Below, in pieces: positions 41,782 to 49,187 of a stretch of DNA of 64,000 bases; within the stretch, counting starts at the first letter, position 1, and every line of letters begins with the position of its first letter. Both the position numbers and the translations under genes were made by a program. This DNA is from Bacillota bacterium (GTDB taxonomy: Bacteria > Bacillota > Clostridia > Christensenellales > SZUA-584): positions 1-64,000 of the forward strand of contig JAEYPO010000038.1 of NCBI GenBank assembly GCA_023410595.1, given 5' to 3'. The notes under the pieces are model-generated. The model had not been told where the DNA came from, searched no databases, and worked only from the letters and a program-made list of their open reading frames with translations.

Positions 41782-43293
41782 ATGCCAAAATCGGGCACTA
41801 TTTTCAACCGGATATTTCGCAAAAGCAGCAAACCCTTAAACGTACAGAGGGTTGTTATTTCCGACGAGCAAAAACGAATCGCTGAAGAAAACAATCAGGA
41901 AAAAGCTTACATACCCGAAAAAATTACTGCAGCGGATTTGTACGAAGAGAACCTTGAGGATACGCCTGTCGCCGCCTTCCATGAACAGGCTGTAAAGCGG
42001 CAGGGCAGACACTACGCAAAGAAAAAACAAAAGAGTACAGGCGTTTCCGAAAAGATGCCCGTGACCCACGAAACGCAAAAGCGTTATAAGAACAAAAAGA
42101 GTTTTGGCGCTAAGATTGCGTCTGTTTTCAGCAAGCAATTGCAGACGAGCAACAATGCCGCGCTGGAATTCGCCGAAAACAAAAAGCGGGTGGGAAGGAA
42201 AGGCAGAAGAAACAGAAAGATAGCGTTATATGCAGGTACAGGCATAGTAATCGCCGTTCTTATGCTCGTTATCGTGTTTGTGCCCGGAGGGGCGGCCGCC
42301 CCTGCCGACGCTGCCAACATGTTGCCCACAGAAGCCGGAAACAAGAATGTGGCGTATGCCGCCAGCAAGTCGGATGAAATAACGCCGGATGTAAGCGGAC
42401 AGCCGGATGTTAGTGGACAGCCGGACGCAACCGGACAGCCGGACGTAACTAGCAATGAGAGCTCTACGCCAACGGGGCCTTCCATAACGCCTGCCGTTTC
42501 AGATACGCCTCAGCCGACGTTAATCGCAACGACGCCGCCCGACAAGACGCTTCCGCCCATCAGTGTGGACAAGGAAGTAGACACGTTTATGGTCGACGCC
42601 AAGCGTTATTATAACGAAGTGGGGTATTCCTCCAACTACTATGAATACAGCGATGAAGAGGCATACATGCTTGCCCAGGTCATACACGCCGAGGCGCGCG
42701 GGGAGAGCACGAAGGGAAAGATTGCCGTCGGCAACGTAGTTATGAACAGGGTGCTGAGCAGGGGGTTTCCGGGGAACACGATAAAAGACGTCGTAACGAG
42801 GCCAGGACAGTTCGCATATAACCCGAATACAAGACCGGGCGTCGCGTCCAAGATAGCGGCGAGAAATGTGCTCGATTTTCAGGTGTGGGTGATACCTCAG
42901 AACGTATACTTCTTTAAGGTGTCGAGTTCAAAATCCAACTGGAGCTCTCATGTCTACCAGTTCAATATAGGGGCTCACGCGTTTTACACCGCGAGCTACA
43001 GCGGCAGATTCAGAGGCGACAGCATACCTCCCGCACTTTACGAGCGGACGTATAAATGGCCTACGATAGGATGCAAACCGGAAGACAGGGTTTACAGGCT
43101 GCAGTATATGCTTAATAAGCTTGGCTACGACGTCAAGGCGGACAAGTATTTCGGCAAGGGCACGAAGGATGCCGTCATGGAATTCCAGAAAAAGAAGGGG
43201 CTTGAAGACGACGGCGTTGCGGGGCCCGCTACGCTCGAGGCGCTGATATACGAGTTCGGACTGCAGAATTATTATGAGAAGTTCTGCAAATGA
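41782..43293 (+). CDS. SleB-like cell wall hydrolase with peptidoglycan-binding domain
   Basis: 503 residues. A basic cytoplasmic region of about 150 residues precedes a TM helix (about 152-172). A Pro/Ser/Thr linker with PDVSGQ-type repeats follows (about 200-265). The Hydrolase_2 (SleB-type) domain at about 285-410 contains YMLAQVIHAEARGESTKGKI, with the catalytic Glu, and GNVVMNRV. A C-terminal PG_binding_1 domain ends the protein (about 430-503, with LQYMLNKLGYDVKADKYFGKG). It should cleave peptidoglycan outside the membrane; spore cortex or septum remodelling are candidates. The order catalytic-then-binding is the reverse of SleB. Start at 41782, six bases behind AAGGAG. Confidence 0.87.
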   Translation: MPKSGTIFNRIFRKSSKPLNVQRVVISDEQKRIAEENNQEKAYIPEKITAADLYEENLEDTPVAAFHEQAVKRQGRHYAKKKQKSTGVSEKMPVTHETQKRYKNKKSFGAKIASVFSKQLQTSNNAALEFAENKKRVGRKGRRNRKIALYAGTGIVIAVLMLVIVFVPGGAAAPADAANMLPTEAGNKNVAYAASKSDEITPDVSGQPDVSGQPDATGQPDVTSNESSTPTGPSITPAVSDTPQPTLIATTPPDKTLPPISVDKEVDTFMVDAKRYYNEVGYSSNYYEYSDEEAYMLAQVIHAEARGESTKGKIAVGNVVMNRVLSRGFPGNTIKDVVTRPGQFAYNPNTRPGVASKIAARNVLDFQVWVIPQNVYFFKVSSSKSNWSSHVYQFNIGAHAFYTASYSGRFRGDSIPPALYERTYKWPTIGCKPEDRVYRLQYMLNKLGYDVKADKYFGKGTKDAVMEFQKKKGLEDDGVAGPATLEALIYEFGLQNYYEKFCK

Positions 43294-43310
43294 CATTAAT
43301 TTGGCAATCA

Positions 43311-43337
43311 AAAACCGCGGTAAAACTGCGGTTTTTT
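43311..43337. terminator. Bidirectional terminator
   Basis: AAAACCGC / GCGGTTTTTT. Serves the hydrolase gene (+) and, through the T-run on the other strand, the solute-binding gene (-). Confidence 0.8.
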
Positions 43338-43392
43338 ATATTGATCCGCCAAAAACCGGAATTTTGATTCGCAATATGCGTCCGAATACCGG

Positions 43393-44502
43393 TCAATCAC
43401 TGTCGAACATATGCCTTAGCTTTGTTAAAGCGTCGCTGTTGCCGCCCAGCGCTTTCATGGAAAGCTCGCTGAGCATTGGCCTGTCTTCGGGCAGCGCAAG
43501 CGCCGCGTCCTCTGAAAGCAGTTTATACATCGAGGACATACAATCGTTATCCTCGTATATTTCAATGCCGGGGAGTACGGGAAAAACGCCCAGCGCTTCA
43601 AGCTTTGCCTGTACGCGCGGTTCAAGAAGGAACGAGGCGAAATCTACACACGCCTGCCGCTTTTTATCGTCGTCCGACCATACGGCGCTTATAAGCTGCG
43701 CCATGTCTGTGTAGCCGCTTAACGCGTATGCGAGGTACGCAGGCGCCGAGCCCTCTTCGAGCTTAGCATTAACCTCGAATAACTGCCTTTGCGATGCTAT
43801 AAGCAGCCCTGCCTTACCCGAGCAAAAGCAGTTAAATCCGTCCGAATACGCCACAACCGTCAGCCCCGTCGCGGCATCCTGAGCAGGAGGCTCATCCCAT
43901 TGGTATAGCTTAGGGCCTTCATTTTCGGGGTATTCATGCAGCGCTACAGCCGGCAGCGATAAACAGCCTTCTTCGGAGTCGAAGCATACGCCAAGCCCGG
44001 ACATGCTTAAAAACTCGTCGGGGCGAACTCCCCAGCCGCCGGGAGGAAACAGGCCGTTTTCTTCCACCATATCGGCGTTTATCAACAAACAGTACGCTCC
44101 GCACATATAAGGATAAGCATCTTCGGAAACTTCGGGAAAGATTGTGTCTTTATGCGGCAAGTGAGACAGGGGAAGGTCAACGCTTTGCCCGAGAGGATAA
44201 GAGACGATATCGGGGGCTTCGCCTTTTTGCAGTGCCGCTTCCGCTTCGGCCGCCGTCAGATCGACGAAGTCGATAAATATGCTTGCGTTGCGGGCCTCAA
44301 AATCCGCTATCCGCTTTTTAAGAAACGAACCGCAGGAAGAACCGCCTGTGCGCCAGCCTGTTATGTTCCATAGCTTAAGTATGCCTTTATACGGCACGCT
44401 TGCGGGCGTTTCAGAGTAATAGGACTGTATAAGCCAGGGCGAAAGCGCTATCAGAATAATCGCCACGGCAAATAAAAAACAGGTAAAAGGTTTGATCTTC
44501 AT
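43393..44502 (-). CDS. Extracellular solute-binding protein-like, membrane-anchored
   Basis: 369 residues. An uncleaved-type hydrophobic helix (about 8-26, no lipobox Cys) is followed by a family 1 binding-protein-like domain: LKLWNITGWRTGG, EAPDIVSYP, YMCGAYCLLINADMVEENG and a C-terminal FASFLLEPRVQAKLEALGVFPV, as in sugar-binding ABC receptors. No permease or ATPase genes are near. It is the last gene behind HAD-hprK-glcK (42 bases after glcK), which hints at carbohydrate sensing, but a direct transport role is unsupported. Confidence 0.75.
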   Translation of the reverse strand: MKIKPFTCFLFAVAIILIALSPWLIQSYYSETPASVPYKGILKLWNITGWRTGGSSCGSFLKKRIADFEARNASIFIDFVDLTAAEAEAALQKGEAPDIVSYPLGQSVDLPLSHLPHKDTIFPEVSEDAYPYMCGAYCLLINADMVEENGLFPPGGWGVRPDEFLSMSGLGVCFDSEEGCLSLPAVALHEYPENEGPKLYQWDEPPAQDAATGLTVVAYSDGFNCFCSGKAGLLIASQRQLFEVNAKLEEGSAPAYLAYALSGYTDMAQLISAVWSDDDKKRQACVDFASFLLEPRVQAKLEALGVFPVLPGIEIYEDNDCMSSMYKLLSEDAALALPEDRPMLSELSMKALGGNSDALTKLRHMFDSD

Positions 44503-44544
44503 AAAGTCTCCCTCTTACCTATTTATACTTGCTTTAGCCTTCAA

Positions 44545-45486
44545 TCATGACTTGGCAAGCATAGCCGCTCCTATAAGTCCGGCGTCGTTTCCGGACCTCG
44601 CGAGCTTTATATCGGCGTACTTCTGGTTTTCGAATATACCTTTTCCTTCGCTCGCCTTAATTATCTTTTTGAGCAGGAAATCGCCCGCCCCCGACAGCCC
44701 GCCCCCGATAGCTATTATGTCGGGGTCAAGTATGTTTACTATCGTACATATGCCCATCGAAAGATGCTCTACGTATTCGTCCACGATGCTGAGCGCCACA
44801 TAATCGCCGTTTTTAGCGCTGTCCATAATCATCTCGGCCGTTACCTTCATGTAATCTCCGCCCGTTAAGTGGTGAAGCATGCTCTCCGGACGATCTATAA
44901 CGCAGCGGCGGCCTGCGCGTATAAAAGCGCCTGCCGACGTATACACCTCAAGGCAGCCTTTGTTGCCGCACGTGCACTGCAGTCCATTCGGTACTATGGC
45001 CATGTGTCCTATTTCGGCGCCAAGCCCGTGAGCGCCGCTAAAGACCTTGCCGTCCAGCACGATGCCGCCGCCGACGCCCGTGCCCAGCGTTATTAGCACT
45101 CCCACGCGGCAGCCCGCCAGCGCGCCCAGATGATATTCATACAACGCCGCCACCGACGCGTCGTTGTCAATAACAACGGGTATATCAAGGTGCTTTTTGA
45201 ATTCGTCGCGCAGGGGCACATTTAACCAGTATGTGTTGTGCACAATAACGGTGCCGTCCTTTAAGCTGACGCCGGGTATGCCTATGCCGACGCCTTTTAT
45301 TTCGCCTGCGCTTATGCCTTGTTCTTTAGCGAGACCGGACACAGCGCCCGCCATATCTTTGATTACGGCTTCATAGCCTCTGCCCGGATTAGTGGGCACG
45401 CTTGTTTTGCAGACAAGAGAAAAGTCTTCTGTTACAAGCCCCGCTTTTATATACGTTCCTCCAAGGTCAATACCGGCAAGATACAT
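44545..45486 (-). CDS. glcK: ROK family glucokinase
   Basis: 313 residues. ATP motif GIDLGGTYIKAGLV at the N-terminus, catalytic Asp in VVIDNDASVAAL, glucose-binding GHMAIVPNGLQCTCGNKGCLE with the zinc-binding cysteines, and IAIGGGLSGAGDFLL. It phosphorylates glucose with ATP, feeding glycolysis. It follows hprK by three bases, linking it to carbon-catabolite control. Confidence 0.92.
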   Translation of the reverse strand: MYLAGIDLGGTYIKAGLVTEDFSLVCKTSVPTNPGRGYEAVIKDMAGAVSGLAKEQGISAGEIKGVGIGIPGVSLKDGTVIVHNTYWLNVPLRDEFKKHLDIPVVIDNDASVAALYEYHLGALAGCRVGVLITLGTGVGGGIVLDGKVFSGAHGLGAEIGHMAIVPNGLQCTCGNKGCLEVYTSAGAFIRAGRRCVIDRPESMLHHLTGGDYMKVTAEMIMDSAKNGDYVALSIVDEYVEHLSMGICTIVNILDPDIIAIGGGLSGAGDFLLKKIIKASEGKGIFENQKYADIKLARSGNDAGLIGAAMLAKS

Positions 45487-45489
45487 GCT

Positions 45490-46428
45490 TTATTCCTCTT
45501 TCTTGGTGTAATTAGGCGAAATGATGCCCAGCAGCTTGCTGTCCAGCTGCTCCGCGGTTATCTGCCCCATAGATTTGAGTCTGAAATTCATCGCGGCGAC
45601 CTCTATGATTATGGCGAGGTTCCTGCCGGGGCGAACGGGTATCGTTATCGTAGGTATCTGGACCCCCAGCAGCGGTATGAATTCATCCGTTATGCCGAGC
45701 CTGTCTATATTCGTGACGTCTCCCGGCTCAAGCTTTACGGCAAGATCTATGGACTCTTCGATAAGCACTGCGCCTATTCCGTACAGTGTGCGCACGTCTA
45801 TTATTCCAAGTCCCCTTATCTCCATCATGTGGCGTATTATCTCGGGAGCCTGTCCTATAAGCTGATTGTCAGAGAGCTTTGTTATCTCGACGACGTCGTC
45901 CGCCACGAGCCGGTGGCCTCGTTTAACGAGCTCGAGCGAGGTCTCGCTTTTGCCTACGCCCGAATCTCCAAGCAGCAGTATGCCCACGCCGTATATGTCC
46001 ATAAGGCCCGCGTGCCTTGTAATGCTGGGGGAGAGCACTTTATCAAGATACACCGTAGTCTTGTGGCTGAGCTTGGTGGTCGTAAGCCCGGACATTAGTA
46101 TAGGCGTGCCGTATTTTTTTGCCGCCTCAAGCATTTCGGGGGGCGGCGTCAGATTGCGGCCTATGAGTACGCAAGGCACCTTGCTTTTAAAATACTTGTC
46201 GAGCCGTTCAATTTTAAGCTCCGGGTCGAGATTTTGCAGGTATGTCATCTCCACCATGCCAAAAAGCTGTATACGATTGACGGCGAAGTATTCAAAAAAC
46301 CCGGCCATCTGCAGCCCCGGACGGTTTAAGTCCGACGTATCGACATATACGTCCTCTGCGTCGCCTTTATAAAGTATGCTTAAATTCAGATCTTTCGCAA
46401 GTTTGTCGATATTCAGTTTTGTTTTCAA
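45490..46428 (-). CDS. hprK: HPr kinase/phosphorylase
   Basis: 312 residues. The C-terminal kinase domain has Walker A GDSGVGKSETSLEL (about 153-166), catalytic His in KRGHRLVADD, and the HprK signature MEIRGLGIIDVRTLYG. It phosphorylates Ser46 of HPr in response to glycolytic intermediates and reverses this with phosphate, the master switch of catabolite repression in Firmicutes. Located between a HAD phosphatase and glcK in one operon. Confidence 0.95.
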   Translation of the reverse strand: MKTKLNIDKLAKDLNLSILYKGDAEDVYVDTSDLNRPGLQMAGFFEYFAVNRIQLFGMVEMTYLQNLDPELKIERLDKYFKSKVPCVLIGRNLTPPPEMLEAAKKYGTPILMSGLTTTKLSHKTTVYLDKVLSPSITRHAGLMDIYGVGILLLGDSGVGKSETSLELVKRGHRLVADDVVEITKLSDNQLIGQAPEIIRHMMEIRGLGIIDVRTLYGIGAVLIEESIDLAVKLEPGDVTNIDRLGITDEFIPLLGVQIPTITIPVRPGRNLAIIIEVAAMNFRLKSMGQITAEQLDSKLLGIISPNYTKKEE

Positions 46429-46430
46429 GG

Positions 46431-47222
46431 CTATGCCTCCAGTATATATTTATATATAACATCAGCCACGCCGCCTTCGTCGTTGGACGCGCAGACTATG
46501 TCGGCGGCTTGCTTTGCCCCGGCGTCTCCGTTTTCTACCGCCACGCCCAGACCGGCATATTTTAACATGGGTATGTCTATTTCAGTGTCGCCTATCGCAA
46601 TGGTTTCATTTCGTTTAACGCCGTATTGGTCTGCTACATATTCAAGCGCGCTGCCTTTGTTGACTCCCGCGTCCTGAAATTCAAGAAACGTTGAGTACGA
46701 ACGTACTATGGTAAGCTGCGGGAACTCCTTTTCAACATCTTCCCGAACACCGCGCAGTATATCTTCGCTTGCAAAATACAGCACCTTAGGCGTTATCAGC
46801 TCGCGCTCTAAAAGGTCGGGCACGACTATGCCGGTATAACCGGCACGCTGCTCGTAAGCGTCGGTAAAGCTGTTTCTCTCACGAAAAACGATATCCCCGT
46901 TTACATATACATTTGCATGTATGCCCCTGCTGTACGCGAATTCCAGCAGCCGTTTTGCGATGTGCGGGTCAAGATTTTTTGTATACAAAGCGTTGCCCGC
47001 TCCGTCGAAGATTTCTGCGCCGCCCGTTGTTATAAGAAGTGAATCAAGCCCCAGGTCGTCGTAGAACCTTTGGGCGCCCTTCTGTGTCCTGCCCGTGCAA
47101 AGCACTACGATTATACCTTTTGTTACAGCCTTTTCTATAGCAGCACTTGCTCTATCGTTTATGCTCCCGTCATGTGTAAGCAGCGTATCATCCAAATCTA
47201 TAGCTATCAGTTTGTATGCCAT
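46431..47222 (-). CDS. Cof-type HAD-IIB family hydrolase
   Basis: 263 residues. Nucleophile motif IAIDLDDTLL at the N-terminus, then VLCTGRTQ, a cap domain of type IIB, and C-terminal IAIGDTEIDIPML with the metal-binding Asp pair. It dephosphorylates sugar phosphates or similar metabolites; the substrate is unknown. ATG at 47222 behind GGGGAG. First gene of the hprK-glcK operon, two bases from hprK. Confidence 0.9.
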   Translation of the reverse strand: MAYKLIAIDLDDTLLTHDGSINDRASAAIEKAVTKGIIVVLCTGRTQKGAQRFYDDLGLDSLLITTGGAEIFDGAGNALYTKNLDPHIAKRLLEFAYSRGIHANVYVNGDIVFRERNSFTDAYEQRAGYTGIVVPDLLERELITPKVLYFASEDILRGVREDVEKEFPQLTIVRSYSTFLEFQDAGVNKGSALEYVADQYGVKRNETIAIGDTEIDIPMLKYAGLGVAVENGDAGAKQAADIVCASNDEGGVADVIYKYILEA

Positions 47223-47529
47223 TAATTTCTCCCCGTGCAAAGTTGTCTATGCTATTATACAATTATGCATAAGATTTGAAAATACTAAAAAATGAACGGG
47301 CAGATATTATGGCGAAAAAGTATATAAAAATGACATGAAACTGCAGAATAAGAGCATGCAAAGACTGTTTTTTGCTGTGATATACGACAATGCTATGTAC
47401 AAAGTATTACAAAACTGTTATACTGGTCGTATCCTGTTTATGCATAAGCCCCGTAAACAAAGGCTTTGGGGCATACGGCCTCATAAGTATATTGGGGCTA
47501 TAATCAAGACGTTTGAGGGGATGTAGAAG
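47223..47529 (+). promoter_or_regulatory. Divergent intergenic region with the dac promoter
   Basis: Likely dac promoter: TGTACA (47396-47401), 17 bases, TATACT (47419-47424). Its leader can form a stem from AAGCCCC and GGGGC around 47447-47474. On the minus strand a TATAAT near 47254-47260 suits the HAD operon. A plus-strand frame at 47335-47526 is not credible. Confidence 0.5.
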
Positions 47530-48930
47530 TTGAAAAAGATTACATCTGTTTGTTTAGTTTTATTTATGGTGCTCGGTATGTTTGCGGGCACGGCACTGGC
47601 GGCGGCGCCGGCTTATACGGGAGAGATTGACCCAGATTTCGCAGTTATGCTCATTGATGCGGATTCGGGCAGAGTTTTACATCAACAACATGAAAACGAC
47701 CCTATTAAACCTGCAAGCACAACTAAAATAATGACGTGCCTTGTTGCTTTAGAGCATTATTCTACACTGAGCGATAAGGTAACTATACCGCCAGAAGGAG
47801 ATTGGACAAACAAGTCCAATAATTTTTCCAAGCTCCATACGCGAAATGGTGAAGAAATGACCGTTAAAGACCTGCTTTACGGTATGATGCTTGCGTCGGG
47901 AGATGACGCAGCAGATGCAATCGCAATACTTGTGGCTGGGTCTATATCGGGCTTTGTCGATATGATGAACGCAAAGGCGCAGGAACTGGGCATGACGTCT
48001 ACGCATTTTGCTAACGCGGGCGGGCTTGATAAAGAAGACCCCACTGTAACCGTTGCCGACATGGCAAAGCTCTCGATGAATGCAATGAAAAATCCTGATT
48101 TCAGGGACATCGTTAAAACGTTCTCATATCAAATGGAAGAGACAAACAAACAAAAGTCAAGGATAGTAGAGAATACAAATGTGCTTCTTGACCCTGAAAG
48201 CAATTATTATTATGAAAATTGTACCGGCATTAAAACAGGTTCTACACCAAAAGCTGGTGGGTGTATTGTTTCCGCCGCTTCAAAGAACGGAATGAATCTA
48301 ATATGCCTGGTTTATGGCGAAAGCCCGTCGTCTAACACTGAGAGATGGAAAACTTCTAAAGCCCTTTACGAATGGGGATTTGAGAATTATTCTACGATAG
48401 ACGTCGCTCCGCTGCTCGAGGCCGCCGACCCCGTGCAGGTGCAGGTGGAGAATTACTCAGCTGAGGATTCGGGAAAAGGCATGCTCGAATTTAAAAAGCC
48501 GGAGGCGGGAACCACATTCGTAACGCTGGATAAAACGACGGCCGACGGCCTTTTAAACGGCACGGATAAGCTTGTGCCGACGCCCACATATAACGCGGAG
48601 CTTCCGCTTCAGGCGCCTGTTAAGAAAGACGACGTGCTGGGAACCGTTACCTACAGCAGCGAGGCTACGGGAGAGGTGGTCTGTACGCTCGACCTTATTG
48701 CCTCAAGGGAAATTGCCGAGGCAGGAACGGTGAGCGGCGAGACAGCGGTAACAACGCTGCCGCCTACGCCTCCCAAAAAAGACCCGGGGCAGGGCGGCGG
48801 CTCGGTGTGGTACTGGCTTATCATTCCCGTAGGGCTAGTAGCGTTCCTTGTTGTACGGCTCATAACGACTAAAAGGAGCAAGCGGTTTAAAAAGCGCACC
48901 CGGCCGCACTACAGCTACAGGATAAAATAA
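47530..48930 (+). CDS. D-alanyl-D-alanine carboxypeptidase (DacF-type penicillin-binding protein)
   Basis: 466 residues. Signal peptide (about 1-24, cleavage near ALA-AAP), then a serine peptidase S11 domain. SxxK is in PASTTKIMT; the SxN motif is replaced by Ser-Gly-Asp (LASGDDAADA); KTG is in GIKTGSTPKAGG. A PBP5-type C-terminal domain and an unusual final TM helix with a basic tail (about 425-447) follow. It trims pentapeptide in peptidoglycan. Start TTG at 47530, eight bases behind GAGGGGA. Base composition is AT-rich to about 48390 and then GC-rich, as if the catalytic part had been replaced by recombination. Confidence 0.9.
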   Translation: MKKITSVCLVLFMVLGMFAGTALAAAPAYTGEIDPDFAVMLIDADSGRVLHQQHENDPIKPASTTKIMTCLVALEHYSTLSDKVTIPPEGDWTNKSNNFSKLHTRNGEEMTVKDLLYGMMLASGDDAADAIAILVAGSISGFVDMMNAKAQELGMTSTHFANAGGLDKEDPTVTVADMAKLSMNAMKNPDFRDIVKTFSYQMEETNKQKSRIVENTNVLLDPESNYYYENCTGIKTGSTPKAGGCIVSAASKNGMNLICLVYGESPSSNTERWKTSKALYEWGFENYSTIDVAPLLEAADPVQVQVENYSAEDSGKGMLEFKKPEAGTTFVTLDKTTADGLLNGTDKLVPTPTYNAELPLQAPVKKDDVLGTVTYSSEATGEVVCTLDLIASREIAEAGTVSGETAVTTLPPTPPKKDPGQGGGSVWYWLIIPVGLVAFLVVRLITTKRSKRFKKRTRPHYSYRIK

Positions 48931-48940
48931 AGTGAAAATA

Positions 48941-48965
48941 AAAACCGCTGAAAAGCGGTTTTTTT
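48941..48965 (+). terminator. Terminator of the carboxypeptidase gene
   Basis: AAAACCGCT-GAAA-AGCGGTTTT followed by more T, 10 bases after the stop codon. Confidence 0.85.
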
Positions 48966-48988
48966 AGTCCGATGACAAACTCACGTTT

Positions 48989-49071
48989 GTCATTCCGAGC
49001 TGTAGGCGAGGAATCTTAAAAAAGCTATAAACAGAAAAGATTCTTCGGCTGCTCCGCTCCCTCTGAATGAC
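48989..49071. repeat. Long imperfect hairpin repeat
   Basis: GTCATTCCGAGC..GCGAGGAATCTT pairs with AAGATTCTTCGGCTGC..GAATGAC. It resembles widely dispersed hairpin repeats starting GTCATTCCGAG in gut bacteria. GATGACAAAC-TCAC-GTTTGTCAT stands just before it and shares its stem with the 210-bp element. Confidence 0.6.
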
Positions 49072-49091
49072 CCATGGGTACTTTGTCATTA

Positions 49092-49130
49092 ACATCCTAA
49101 AAAGCCTCACGACTTCTTCGGGATTTCGAT
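49092..49130 (-). repeat. Dispersed GTGA-tetraloop hairpin repeat, copy 4
   Basis: Minus strand: AATCCCGAAG-AAGTC-GTGA-GGCTT, followed by TTTAGGATG. It follows the T-run of the topoisomerase terminator, as copies 1 and 2 follow theirs. Confidence 0.6.
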
Positions 49131-49136
49131 GTCAAT

Positions 49137-49167
49137 AAAAAAACCGCTTGAAAAAGCGGTCTTTTTA
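49137..49167 (-). terminator. Terminator of the topoisomerase A gene
   Basis: Minus strand ACCGCTT-TTTC-AAGCGGT followed by seven T. Nearly the same stem as the terminator at 48941. Confidence 0.85.
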
Positions 49168-49187
49168 TCTGCATGATAAAAGTTCTG

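Noticed and set aside
47335..47526. 63-codon plus-strand frame before the carboxypeptidase gene
   Set aside because: It overlaps the likely promoter and leader hairpin of dac and has no ribosome binding site.
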